From an uncultured Coprococcus sp. (GTDB lineage Bacteria; Bacillota; Clostridia; Lachnospirales; Lachnospiraceae), in contig CAKQTZ010000007.1 in the NCBI GenBank assembly GCA_934277375.1, forward strand, positions 62,001 through 126,000: a stretch of DNA of 64,000 nucleotides. The letters are read 5' to 3'. Shown here piece after piece: positions 17,451 to 26,008 of the stretch. Positions within the stretch are counted from its first letter, which is position 1, and the number at the start of each line of letters is the position of its first letter. A program made the translations under genes and the position numbers. The notes beneath the pieces are model-generated. The model was not told the origin of the DNA, did no database searches, and saw only the letters and a program-made list of their open reading frames with translations.

Positions 17451-19817
17451 CTACTCCTCTAAAGTCAGATCTTCAGCCATACTCTGCGGCAGCTTCCTGA
17501 TCGGCACATATATGCTGCCAAACACAAGAACCGCTGACATGACACATCCGATAAGAATCGCAGGTATGGATGGAGCAAATTTCAGATTGATCAAAAGTCT
17601 GAGGAAATAATATTCCCCATAATAAATTCCTGTACCTATCACAGTTCCTATAATATTTGACATAACTACTGCCATTATCCCTTCCAGCAGTACCGTCTTG
17701 ATAAGCCGCTTTCTCGACATTCCTATAACTCTTAGCTGCGCGAACTCCTTGCGTCTCATGTGCAGATTGCCCGCCGTTGCATTTATCATGTTCACTGCTC
17801 CAAGTGAAAAAACAAATGCAGCTATCACCATTATCACTTTATTAAATGACTTCAGGCTTCCTATAGTCCTGAGAAGATCTATATACATATATGCGTCGTT
17901 CCAGTCAGAATCATATTCCGTATACATCACCGATATGATATCATTCAGCTCACTGTTGGATACTTTACTAGAGTCTATCTCATACTCCATTCCTGATATC
18001 TGGTTCTCAGTGTATCCAGTCTCAGCCATATAATTATCCAGAGTTGTATAGAATAAAATCGATGCATCATCATCGACCATATCTCCCATATCCAGGATAC
18101 CTTCCACCTTATATGATCTATAGTGTCCCTCAGCCACCAGTCTGTCATATACGCCCTTTGCTATCTGTATTTCATTTTCAGAGTCCGCCTTCTTTATCGC
18201 TTTTTGAGTTTCCGAATATAACAATCTGGTATCCACTATATTGATCGTGTCTCCAACCTTGAAATCCGTGGCCCATATGTGTTCCAGTACCTCATATTCC
18301 GCATTTTCGTTGAGTACCGTCCGTTCACTCCTGACACTTTCCCCTGAAAGAACCACAATCCCGTTTTCATCAACCTGGACCGTACCAGCCACAAGATATT
18401 TCTCCAGTTCTTTTATTCCCTCATCATCGAGTCCCCGAAACCGCACAGAAGCCAGTAATATATTATCCGGGGCATCCTTATCTATGTTGAATTTTTCCAT
18501 TTTTGACTTTAGCCAATTGCCTGAATAAGCCTTATTAAGATAATCATCAGTGTATCTGGAACATAGACCTTGAATATCTGCGACATAAGCCTCCGATTCA
18601 TACACCTTTCTGGCAGCAGTCACATATTTCTTATCTGAAAGTCTCTGCAGCCGCTCAGCGTCAGGAAGTTTTGACTCAACCTCCTCTATACTCTGAATCG
18701 GAGAGGCATTGTCATACAGGAAAACAGGATATGGTCCATACCTTCTATCAGCATATGATACAGCCTGATCCATGCCTCCTGCTATACTCATCACCGCCAC
18801 CAATGCCGATATGCTGACCGAAAGTGATGCCACCGTTTTCACATATCGCTTTCTGTTCCGGAGCACACTTTTTCTTGCATACTCACCCTCCATGCCAAAA
18901 ATCGTTCCAAGAATTCCTTTGCCCCTTATCCTTATCCTGGTCTTTTTTATTCTGAACTCCCCTCTTACTGCACTGATCGGTGACATTCCTGTGATCACTT
19001 TGGCATTTTCCTGCATTACAAAGTAGAGATCCCCAAGATAACATATTAAAACCGGTATTGCAGGAATCACGTGATATCCGGACTTCACTCCCATGAATAT
19101 TCCCATGATCGTGGTGGTGAGTCCTCCTAAAACAATTCCGCATCCTATTCCTGTCAGCTCCAGTATGGCTCCCATTAGATATATGATCCTTCTCAGCTGG
19201 CCTTTTGTCGCTCCCACACATCTGAGTATGCCGTAATCCCTTACCTGTTCCATCAGAAACATCTGGACAGTATTCCTGATAATTCCGACCGCAAATATCG
19301 CAAATATATACGCAACCAAAATTATCGCAATCACAAGTGCGACAAAACCGGATCCGGCATCCTCATCCCCCTGGAAATAATATGGCGCCAGATCTTCATT
19401 AAGTTCCGCATTGACACAATATCTTGCTTTTATATCATTCATATACTTTGTCATCAAATATGGATTTTTACACGTCGCGTACACCGCATTGCTGTATAAC
19501 TTTTTTTCAAGCGGAGCACTCGATGCCAGGAATGTTTCCCAATCGATATACTCATACTTTCCCATGTATGCCTTATCTATCAGTTCATCCGCTATGATCT
19601 GATCTGCCTGGGCTCTGCTCTCCGCCATAACAACAAAATCATAATCACTCTCCTGCCTTACCTCTTCCCTTGTATGCAGGAGATATGAATATGCCAGGTT
19701 GAGTCCGCCATACAACAGCATGACCGTGATCATGACACCTATGATGGTTACTATGCTCCTTCCCCTGTTTAACCTCAGATATTTTACCGCCAGTTCTTTA
19801 TAATCCCCCAAGTTCAT
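17451..19817 (-). CDS. Large FtsX-family ABC transporter permease
   Basis: Integral membrane protein of about 788 residues with two FtsX domains. The first helix (SIVTIIGVMITVMLLYGGLNLAYSYLL) is followed by an extracellular stretch, then an FtsX block (about residues 165-270, with MEQVRDYGILRCVGATKGQL). A middle helix near residue 335 opens a second large extracellular domain (about 355-665), and the C-terminal FtsX block holds MRRKEFAQLRVIGMSRKRL. The length and two-block plan match 'FtsX-like permease' proteins of Firmicute peptide-resistance or lipoprotein-type exporters. The start at 19817 follows GAAGGGGG; a GTG at 19832 is an alternative. Confidence 0.88.
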   Translation of the reverse strand: MNLGDYKELAVKYLRLNRGRSIVTIIGVMITVMLLYGGLNLAYSYLLHTREEVRQESDYDFVVMAESRAQADQIIADELIDKAYMGKYEYIDWETFLASSAPLEKKLYSNAVYATCKNPYLMTKYMNDIKARYCVNAELNEDLAPYYFQGDEDAGSGFVALVIAIILVAYIFAIFAVGIIRNTVQMFLMEQVRDYGILRCVGATKGQLRRIIYLMGAILELTGIGCGIVLGGLTTTIMGIFMGVKSGYHVIPAIPVLICYLGDLYFVMQENAKVITGMSPISAVRGEFRIKKTRIRIRGKGILGTIFGMEGEYARKSVLRNRKRYVKTVASLSVSISALVAVMSIAGGMDQAVSYADRRYGPYPVFLYDNASPIQSIEEVESKLPDAERLQRLSDKKYVTAARKVYESEAYVADIQGLCSRYTDDYLNKAYSGNWLKSKMEKFNIDKDAPDNILLASVRFRGLDDEGIKELEKYLVAGTVQVDENGIVVLSGESVRSERTVLNENAEYEVLEHIWATDFKVGDTINIVDTRLLYSETQKAIKKADSENEIQIAKGVYDRLVAEGHYRSYKVEGILDMGDMVDDDASILFYTTLDNYMAETGYTENQISGMEYEIDSSKVSNSELNDIISVMYTEYDSDWNDAYMYIDLLRTIGSLKSFNKVIMVIAAFVFSLGAVNMINATAGNLHMRRKEFAQLRVIGMSRKRLIKTVLLEGIMAVVMSNIIGTVIGTGIYYGEYYFLRLLINLKFAPSIPAILIGCVMSAVLVFGSIYVPIRKLPQSMAEDLTLEE

Positions 19818-19880
19818 ATCCCCCTTCGGCACTTTATATCGCTATGCACCTAAGCCATCAAAAATTTGACTTTACAATAT

Positions 19881-19930
19881 AAAAAAAGATGGCCACAGCA
19901 CTCTGTAATGCTATAGTACCATCTCTTTCT
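19881..19930 (-). terminator. Terminator after the sensor kinase gene
   Basis: On the minus strand AAAGAGATGG ... CCATCTTTTTTT forms a stem with an internal GCA/TGC pair, followed by a T-tract. It separates the lipoprotein-regulator-kinase operon from the transporter operon, which therefore needs its own promoter. Confidence 0.7.
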
Positions 19931-20002
19931 TACTGTCCGGTGACAATATCATTTTTCTTTCTTACAGTTTAGTAAGATAACCATTGTCATGCAATCCACC
20001 AG

Positions 20003-21037
20003 CTATATATGTACAAATGTTATCTCGAAGCAAGTATATTCACCTACCACGATTTTTACCGTTATCCTGCCGCCCATGCCCTCAACGATAGACTTTGTGA
20101 GAGAAAGTCCGATTCCCACACTGTTTGGATTGACCTCCTGGTTTACCCTGTAAAACCTTTTAAATATATTGGGAAGTTCTTTCTCTGGAATTCCCATCCC
20201 ATGATCCACGACATACATTCTCGTAAACAGATCATTCTGTTCCACACTGAGGTCGATCTCCGTCCCATTTTCAGAATAGTCCGATGCATTCTTGAGCAGA
20301 TTGATAATTGCCTCTGTGAGCCAGTCTCCGTCACAGTCCAGCTTTATATCACTATCACACTTTATTACAACCTTCTGCTCTCTCTTATCAGTCAGATAAC
20401 GCACTCCATCCACAGCCTGGGCACATATCACATCCATATTCCAGCTCTGTTTCTGAAATTCTATCGCTCCTGCCTCGATACGTGCAAGCTTAAGCAGGGA
20501 CAGAACCATCCACTCCATCCTTGAAAGCTGATTCTGAGCCTCTGTAAGCACCTGTCTTTTCCTATCAGGATCTGTGACCTTATCATCCAGCAGCATATCC
20601 ACAAATATATTGAGTGAGGCAAGCGGGGTCTTAAGCTGGTGCGATATATCTGATATTATATCTCTGAGAAATATTTTCTCTGAGAGCTCCTTTTCCCTGC
20701 TCTCCCGCAGAAAAGACACCATTTTATAAAAATTCGTATATAATATTCCGATGGTTCCCTGCCTGAATTCCTCTTCAGTAACAATGTCAGGAGAATCCAT
20801 CACCTTCACCATCTTTTCAGATATATTCTCAACCTCACTGTACACTTCATCTATGCGCCTGTAACCTGCTATGCCTGATATCACCAGCGCTGCCGCAATC
20901 ATCACCGTAGATATGACCGTATATAGTACATTTCCGCCAAATGCAATATACAGCCACACAGCAAGTATCACAAGCGATGCAAGACCTATCCATACAAAAC
21001 TATATATATATTTTTTTCTCTCATACGAACTCTTCAT
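20003..21037 (-). CDS. Two-component sensor histidine kinase
   Basis: Membrane kinase of 344 residues. Two N-terminal helices (about residues 12-30 and 35-56) leave almost no extracellular loop, the 'intramembrane-sensing' layout common for kinases that monitor an ABC transporter or membrane damage (family knowledge). The H-box is DISHQLKTPLASL (His about 132), the N-box EAIINLLKNASDYS, with G-boxes DHGMGIP and GIGLSLTKSIVEGMGG. It starts 3 bp after the regulator stop, so it is translationally coupled. Likely partner and target: the regulator at 21041-21745 and the exporter at 14332-19817. Confidence 0.93.
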   Translation of the reverse strand: MKSSYERKKYIYSFVWIGLASLVILAVWLYIAFGGNVLYTVISTVMIAAALVISGIAGYRRIDEVYSEVENISEKMVKVMDSPDIVTEEEFRQGTIGILYTNFYKMVSFLRESREKELSEKIFLRDIISDISHQLKTPLASLNIFVDMLLDDKVTDPDRKRQVLTEAQNQLSRMEWMVLSLLKLARIEAGAIEFQKQSWNMDVICAQAVDGVRYLTDKREQKVVIKCDSDIKLDCDGDWLTEAIINLLKNASDYSENGTEIDLSVEQNDLFTRMYVVDHGMGIPEKELPNIFKRFYRVNQEVNPNSVGIGLSLTKSIVEGMGGRITVKIVVGEYTCFEITFVHI

Positions 21038-21040
21038 CTG

Positions 21041-21745
21041 TTAACCCCTGTTGCTATCCCCTGGATTTCTGCAGAACCTGTATCCTACGCCTCGCACAGT
21101 CTCTATACACGCAGCATCATCTCCCAATTTTGTTCTGAGCCTTTTCATATACACCGAAAGCGTATTATCATCGATCAGTACGCCATCCACATCATATAGT
21201 CTGTCAAGAAGAGTCGCCCGTGAAAGTACGATTCCCTCATTTGCCACAAGTTCCTTTAGAAGCCTCAGCTCATTCTGCGTACAATCTATGAGCTTATCAC
21301 CCTCATACAACCTGAATTCCGATATTACAAACCTGTGATTTCCAAAAGTGTACACATCACAGACTCCTTTCCCGGACATATCATATCGTCTGAGGTTTGC
21401 GGAGATCCTTGAAAGCAATTCCTTCAGTCTATATGGTTTGGCAACATAATCATCTGCCCCAAGTTCAAGTCCCTGCACTATATTGATCTCCTCAGACATA
21501 GCTGTGAGGAATATTATCGGGATTCTTACTCCAATATCTCTCAGATATCTGCAAAAATCATATCCACTGCCATCCGGCAGCATGACATCCAACAATATGA
21601 GGTCTACAGTCTCTCCCATAAGTGATCTGGCCGACTTTATATTCATAGCATGCTTTACTTTATATCCCTCTGCCTCAAGTACGAACACTGTCCCCATTGC
21701 AAGAGCCTTATCATCCTCAACCAGTAAAATAGTCTTTTCTGCCAT
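21041..21745 (-). CDS. OmpR-family response regulator
   Basis: DNA-binding regulator of 234 residues. The receiver domain has the acidic pair in LLVEDDKA, phosphoacceptor Asp in LILLDVMLPDGSG (about residue 52) and Lys in DDYVAKPY. A winged-helix output domain fills the C-terminal 100 residues (TLSVYMKRLRTKLGDD, ETVRGVGYRF). ATG 21745 is preferred with GGAGG upstream. It forms an operon with the kinase and follows the lipoprotein gene on the same strand after about 100 bp. Confidence 0.95.
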   Translation of the reverse strand: MAEKTILLVEDDKALAMGTVFVLEAEGYKVKHAMNIKSARSLMGETVDLILLDVMLPDGSGYDFCRYLRDIGVRIPIIFLTAMSEEINIVQGLELGADDYVAKPYRLKELLSRISANLRRYDMSGKGVCDVYTFGNHRFVISEFRLYEGDKLIDCTQNELRLLKELVANEGIVLSRATLLDRLYDVDGVLIDDNTLSVYMKRLRTKLGDDAACIETVRGVGYRFCRNPGDSNRG

Positions 21746-21848
21746 TTTATTTGCGCCTCCGCTTATCATATCTTAAATCCACCATTCTTGTATGCATTTT
21801 CTGTTCCGGGATTGCCGTCATCACTCCCGATCACCACAGAATGGTATT

Positions 21849-22742
21849 CTACATCTCTTCATTTATGATAACACTCTTTATTCCTGCTACACTATTGAGG
21901 GCTTTCAGTATACCCGTTACCGCCATATTGCAATTTTCTTCTGATACACCGCCAAGGTCAAGGTATATCATTATCTGGTCTTCACCCTTATATATATCAA
22001 TATACCCCATATAGTTTTCTTCATCACCATTTTGTGAAGAATAATCCGACATCACCTGCTGGATCTCTTCTGCTTTCTCATCTGTCACACCGCCGTCAAA
22101 ATACACACTATATAAAAAGCTCTCTCCGTCAAATCCTGCGACATGTGCCTCGTAGTTCAGATCAAGCTGATCTATCCCTAATATACTGTCAAAGTCGAAT
22201 TCTCCATCATCTCCAAATCCATATTCTCCAAATTCCCCGTAATCATCTTCCATAGCATCATCCATATTATCTGCCATCTCACGATTCTCATCCATGCTAT
22301 TTTCCTTTTCTGCCGCCTTCTTCTCCGCCTGTTCTTCCGCCGCTACTTCCTCCGGATTTCTCTCGAACCTGGCATATCCACTGTCATACTTAAGATAAAT
22401 AACATTCTTCTCAGTTGTGCTGATATATATTTCCTGTCCAGCTTCAAGATCCACGCCTGCTGCCGCAAAATTCTCTGCAGGATAGTCTTTGCTGTCGACC
22501 TTTTTTATCGTTCCCGCGATCTCGTATCCTTCCGGCAATTTCTCATCTCTTCCGGTTGCATTGTAATAATAGATATACCCATCATACATAACCTGTGGCT
22601 GCTCTATCATTCCGCTTTCCACACCGGTCGAAGTCTCCGCGCCATTTGTTCCTGAAACATTTACCTCAGAACTACCACAGGCCGTACACGCCATAATAAA
22701 AAGCACCGCAGCACCTATAAATATTACTTTTCGTATCCCCAT
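21849..22742 (-). CDS. Predicted lipoprotein, acidic
   Basis: Exported protein of 297 residues with an N-terminal signal and lipobox (GAAVLFIMAC, Cys about residue 19), so probably membrane-anchored on the outer face. A middle stretch (about 130-175) is rich in Glu, Asp and Lys and looks disordered; the C-terminal third may be a small folded domain. No family recognised. It is first in line before the response regulator and kinase and could be a sensor accessory for that system (inference from position). RBS AAAAGGGG precedes the start. Confidence 0.78.
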   Translation of the reverse strand: MGIRKVIFIGAAVLFIMACTACGSSEVNVSGTNGAETSTGVESGMIEQPQVMYDGYIYYYNATGRDEKLPEGYEIAGTIKKVDSKDYPAENFAAAGVDLEAGQEIYISTTEKNVIYLKYDSGYARFERNPEEVAAEEQAEKKAAEKENSMDENREMADNMDDAMEDDYGEFGEYGFGDDGEFDFDSILGIDQLDLNYEAHVAGFDGESFLYSVYFDGGVTDEKAEEIQQVMSDYSSQNGDEENYMGYIDIYKGEDQIMIYLDLGGVSEENCNMAVTGILKALNSVAGIKSVIINEEM

Positions 22743-22777
22743 ATAAATTTCCCCTTTTAAACTTATTTATCGATGTT

Positions 22778-22810
22778 ATTGTAAATCGATTATATGTTCA
22801 TGTTAACATG
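22778..22810 (-). promoter_or_regulatory. Promoter with palindromic -35 region for the lipoprotein operon
   Basis: On minus, TTAACA (22801-22806) and TACAAT (22778-22783) are separated by 17 bp, a good vegetative promoter. A perfect 12-bp palindrome CATGTTAACATG (22799-22810) covers the -35 and could be a repressor or regulator site. Confidence 0.6.
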
Positions 22811-22863
22811 CCCCATGCTTTATTTCCACTCACATAATCTTAATAAATTTCCATTTACAAACT

Positions 22864-23079
22864 CTATTTCCGCCCAGCCATATCCTCATCCCGAACGTAT
22901 CTCGCATTGAACTCCATATTGATCTCACGAAGTTCCTTCTTTCCGTCAATATAATCCTGATACATCTCTGTGATACCACACATGCATCCGTCACAATAAG
23001 CATCTATATTTCCCAGAGAATCGGCAACGATCTGCTCCCGCTCCTGCCTGGTCGTATCCTTGATAAGATATCCCGCCAT
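22864..23079 (-). CDS. Small conserved protein, unknown function
   Basis: Protein of 71 residues beginning MAGYLIKDTTRQEREQI, with a CDGCMCG cysteine cluster near residue 30 and a charged C-terminal helix (DYIDGKKELREINMEFNARY). Small proteins of this sort are common in Lachnospiraceae and are annotated as hypothetical, sometimes wrongly as PurH. GAGGAGG 7-8 nt upstream gives a very strong ribosome site. Its leader is the 208-bp hairpin element, so transcription may read through from aspS. The Cys pair could bind a metal; function unknown. Confidence 0.8.
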   Translation of the reverse strand: MAGYLIKDTTRQEREQIVADSLGNIDAYCDGCMCGITEMYQDYIDGKKELREINMEFNARYVRDEDMAGRK

Positions 23080-23102
23080 AATAGCCTCCTCATAATAAAA
23101 TA

Positions 23103-23310
23103 GGCACCGACATTATTAGACAATATACACGCAAAACAATATATACAAGCGGTAATGAAAGCGACCGATATTCAGCGCTTACCTGCTGATGTGAAAGCCG
23201 CAGCGCCCTTATCGCGGCTGTAACATCATGCAGATGTAAGCCAGCTGAATTGAGGGTAGCTGAATGTGGCTTGTACATATGTTTTGCGTTATTTCTAAAA
23301 TGTCAGTGCC
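23103..23310. repeat. 208-bp long inverted-repeat element (MITE-like hairpin)
   Basis: The outer arms GGCACCGACATTATTAGA (from 23103) and its near-complement ending GTCAGTGCC at 23310 are continued inward by ACGCAAAACA..TACAAGC against GCTTGTACATATGTTTTGCGT, then by ATTCAGC.GCTTAC arms and AGCCGC/GCGGCT near the apex. Practically the whole 208 bp folds into one imperfect hairpin. It contains no plausible gene and lies between aspS and the 71-residue gene. Either a miniature transposable element or a structured RNA. Confidence 0.75.
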
Positions 23311-23325
23311 GTCCGTCTATCTAAA

Positions 23326-25077
23326 TTACTGTCTAACCTTAATGTGAACCTCACGGAGCTGCTGCTCTGTAACCTCGCCAGGTGCTCCACACATAAGATC
23401 CTGTGCATTTCCATTCATTGGGAATGGGATGACCTCTCTGATGTTCTCCTCATTTCTGAGAAGCATGATCATTCTGTCCACACCAGGAGCCATACCTGCA
23501 TGAGGTGGTGCTCCGAACTGGAATGCATTGTAGAGTGCTCCGAACTTCTCCTTCAGATCATCCTCTGTGTATCCTGCGATCTCAAATGCCTTGACCATGA
23601 TCTTCATGTCGTGGTTTCTTACGGCACCTGATGAAAGCTCGATACCGTTGCAGACTATGTCGTACTGGTAAGCCAGGATATCAAGTGGATTCTTCTCATT
23701 TAACGCCTCAAGTCCGCCCTGTGGCATTGAGAACGGATTGTGAGTGAAGATGATCTTCTTGCTCTCCTTGTCGTACTCGTACATTGGGAAGTCATTTATA
23801 TAGCAGAAACGGAATGCGTTCTTCTCGTTGAGGTCAAGTCTGTTGCCAAGCTCAACTCTGATCTGTCCTGCAAATGACGCTGCAAGCTCAGGCGTGTCTG
23901 CGATAAAGAAGATAGTATCTCCGGCCGTAAGACCTGCAAGCTCTGCGATCTCACCCTTCATATCATCAGGAATGAACTTGTCGATAGGTCCCTTGTATGA
24001 CATATCCTCAAGTATCTCCAGATATCCAAGACCACCCATGCCGATGCTCTGTGCGAACTTGAGCATCTTCTCATGCTGTCCCTTTGAAAGCTTCTTGTGT
24101 ACATTGATGGCACGTACCGTCTTGCCGTGGAATGGCTTGAATGTACATCTCTGGAAGAAATCTGTGAGATCTATTATTCTAAGTGGGTTTCTGAGGTCAG
24201 GCTTATCAGTACCGAACTCAAGCATAGCCTGCTTGTAGCTGATGATAGGATATGGAGCCTGTGTAACCACTGCGCCCTCAGGTGCAAACTTCTCAAATGT
24301 TGCTGAGAGGACTTCCTCTCCAACCTTGAATACGTCCTCCTGTGTTGCAAAGCTCATCTCAAAGTCAAGCTGGTAGAACTCACCAGGTGAACGGTCTGCT
24401 CTCGCATCCTCATCTCTGAAACAAGGAGCTATCTGGAAGTACTTGTCAAATCCTGATACCATGAGGAGCTGCTTGTACTGCTGTGGTGCCTGTGGAAGTG
24501 CATAGAACTTACCCTTGAACTTTCTTGATGGCACGATGTAATCTCTTGCGCCCTCAGGTGATGATGCACAGAGGATAGGTGTCTGGATCTCAAGGAATCC
24601 CATCTCAGTCATCTTCTGACGAAGGTAGCTGATGACCTGGCTTCTGAAGATCATGTTGTCCTTAACCTTCTTGTTTCTGAGGTCAAGATATCTGTACTTG
24701 AGTCTCACATCCTCACGTGTCTCCTTGGATGTCTGGATCTCAAATGGAATCTGCTTGTATACCTTGCCGAGTATCTCTACAGTCTTTGCCTCAAGCTCGA
24801 TAGTACCTGTAGGGATCTTAGGGTTGTATGTCTCCTCATCTCTGTGCTCAACGATACCATCGATTGATACACAATCCTCTTTTGTTATTCCGTCAAGAAG
24901 TGATGTGTCTCTCATTACTACCTGGAGCACGCCATACATATCACGAAGATCGATAAATGATACTCCACCGTGGTCACGGATATTCTCTACCCATCCGGCA
25001 ACCTTAAGTGTCTTTCCCACATCGCCCTCAGTGATCTCGTTCATTGTCCTGTTACGATAAATGTTCTCGATTGTCAT
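23326..25077 (-). CDS. aspS: Aspartate-tRNA ligase
   Basis: Class II aminoacyl-tRNA synthetase of 583 residues, bacterial type. It has an N-terminal OB anticodon-binding domain, then the catalytic core with the insertion (GAD) domain. Motif 2 is visible as CFRDEDARADRSPGEFYQLD (about residues 216-235) and motif 3 as GVDRMIMLL near the C-terminus (PHAGMAPGVDRM). Length is normal. The leader contains a full T-box (25172-25576), so expression follows uncharged tRNA levels. Downstream is the 208-bp hairpin element. Confidence 0.97.
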   Translation of the reverse strand: MTIENIYRNRTMNEITEGDVGKTLKVAGWVENIRDHGGVSFIDLRDMYGVLQVVMRDTSLLDGITKEDCVSIDGIVEHRDEETYNPKIPTGTIELEAKTVEILGKVYKQIPFEIQTSKETREDVRLKYRYLDLRNKKVKDNMIFRSQVISYLRQKMTEMGFLEIQTPILCASSPEGARDYIVPSRKFKGKFYALPQAPQQYKQLLMVSGFDKYFQIAPCFRDEDARADRSPGEFYQLDFEMSFATQEDVFKVGEEVLSATFEKFAPEGAVVTQAPYPIISYKQAMLEFGTDKPDLRNPLRIIDLTDFFQRCTFKPFHGKTVRAINVHKKLSKGQHEKMLKFAQSIGMGGLGYLEILEDMSYKGPIDKFIPDDMKGEIAELAGLTAGDTIFFIADTPELAASFAGQIRVELGNRLDLNEKNAFRFCYINDFPMYEYDKESKKIIFTHNPFSMPQGGLEALNEKNPLDILAYQYDIVCNGIELSSGAVRNHDMKIMVKAFEIAGYTEDDLKEKFGALYNAFQFGAPPHAGMAPGVDRMIMLLRNEENIREVIPFPMNGNAQDLMCGAPGEVTEQQLREVHIKVRQ

Positions 25078-25171
25078 CTGTTCTCTCCTTTTCTTTACTA
25101 TTTGCCCGTGGCTTTATATCCACTTTGGCTTTTTCAGGATTACGCACTGGCTGTTATTTCTCTTGCAAATA

Positions 25172-25576
25172 GAAAAAGCTTATGTTCATCCTGAATCAGA
25201 TGCACATATACATATGCAAATATTCAGGACGAACATAAGCTCTCTCAAATTACCTGTCGGTTACTTGCTTTCATGTCCGCGGTACCACCTGATTTACCGT
25301 TACACGATCTTCGTATATTCAAAGCATCGCATCCCAGTCCCTCTCAGTCACCTTGCTCATGACCTCTCTGCGTATCGTGCAGCTACGGCTCCCCTACTCG
25401 ACATATGACACGCTGCCACTTCCTGGCTATGTCTTTCAGCTTGCGGCTGGTAAAGTGTTATTCACATACATTCACTCCGCCGGACTTCCACCACCACCGG
25501 CTCTCTGTGGGCGATAATCTATGCTACTTCTCTTCGTCATTGCCTTATATATGGCGTCAGCAAATATCTGACGCCA
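25172..25576 (-). promoter_or_regulatory. T-box leader of aspS
   Basis: On minus, the leader shows stem I elements (ATGACGAAGAGAAGTA at the 5' side, AGAGAGCCGG and GGAAGTCCGGCGGAGTGAA), then the T-box core AGGTGGTACCGCGG (complement of 25277-25290). A terminator stem follows, AGCTTATGTTCGTCCTGAAT with its complement, ending in TTTTT (25172-25241). A short stem TGGCGTCAG/CTGACGCCA (25552-25576) lies at the extreme 5' end. Uncharged tRNA should stabilise the antiterminator. A GAC specifier for tRNA-Asp is expected from the gene, but I did not locate it with confidence. Confidence 0.92.
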
Positions 25577-25580
25577 CATT

Positions 25581-25610
25581 ATTATATTCTAGTGATTTGA
25601 GTTCTGTCAA
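25581..25610 (-). promoter_or_regulatory. Promoter of the T-box/aspS transcript
   Basis: TTGACA (complement of 25605-25610) and TATAAT (complement of 25581-25586) are both perfect, with an 18-bp spacer. Transcription would begin around 25574, right at the 5' hairpin of the T-box leader. Confidence 0.88.
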
Positions 25611-25634
25611 CTATATTTGTATATATTTCCGCCA

Positions 25635-25997
25635 TCATCCCACAACCTCAGCGCCAAACGGCATGAGCGCAAGCTTTGCTATCTTAAAGAACTGAAGCCC
25701 AAATGGGATTCCGACTATCGTTATGCAAAACAGCAATCCAAGGCATGCATTCTCAATCGCCATGGGTATACCGCAGCAGAGCAGCCATATGATATTCGCT
25801 ATCAGCGAACCAGCGCCGCCTCCATACACGATCTCTTTTCCAAATGGGAAGAATGCAAGTCCCGCAAATTTAAAGCACTGCATCCCAAGTGGAATTCCAA
25901 TTATTGTTAAGCAACATAGAACTCCGTTGAACACCCATGAAATTCCGCTCAATATTCCACCACATAAAAACCATATACAATTTCCAAGACATCCCAT
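25635..25997 (-). CDS. YccF-domain membrane protein
   Basis: Small membrane protein of 120 residues made of two tandem YccF (inner-membrane component) repeats. Each has a hydrophobic helix, then IGIPLGMQCFKFAGLAFFPFG in the first copy and VGIPFGLQFFKIAKLALMPFG in the second, ending AEVV. The repeated GIPxGxQxFKxAxLAxxPFG is the family hallmark. ATG 25997 (MGCLGNCIWF) is preferred, with GGAG upstream inside the end of dus; a start at 26018 is possible. The gene overlaps or abuts dus and is probably co-transcribed. Role unknown. Confidence 0.88.
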   Translation of the reverse strand: MGCLGNCIWFLCGGILSGISWVFNGVLCCLTIIGIPLGMQCFKFAGLAFFPFGKEIVYGGGAGSLIANIIWLLCCGIPMAIENACLGLLFCITIVGIPFGLQFFKIAKLALMPFGAEVVG

Positions 25998-26008
25998 GAT
26001 ATCATCTC

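Noticed and set aside
20009..20524. 171-codon plus-strand frame opposite the sensor kinase
   Set aside because: It is a shadow of the kinase gene, without ribosome site or recognisable protein.
23090..23278. 62-codon open frame on minus
   Set aside because: It lies entirely inside the self-complementary 208-bp element, has no ribosome site and its codons follow the hairpin arms.
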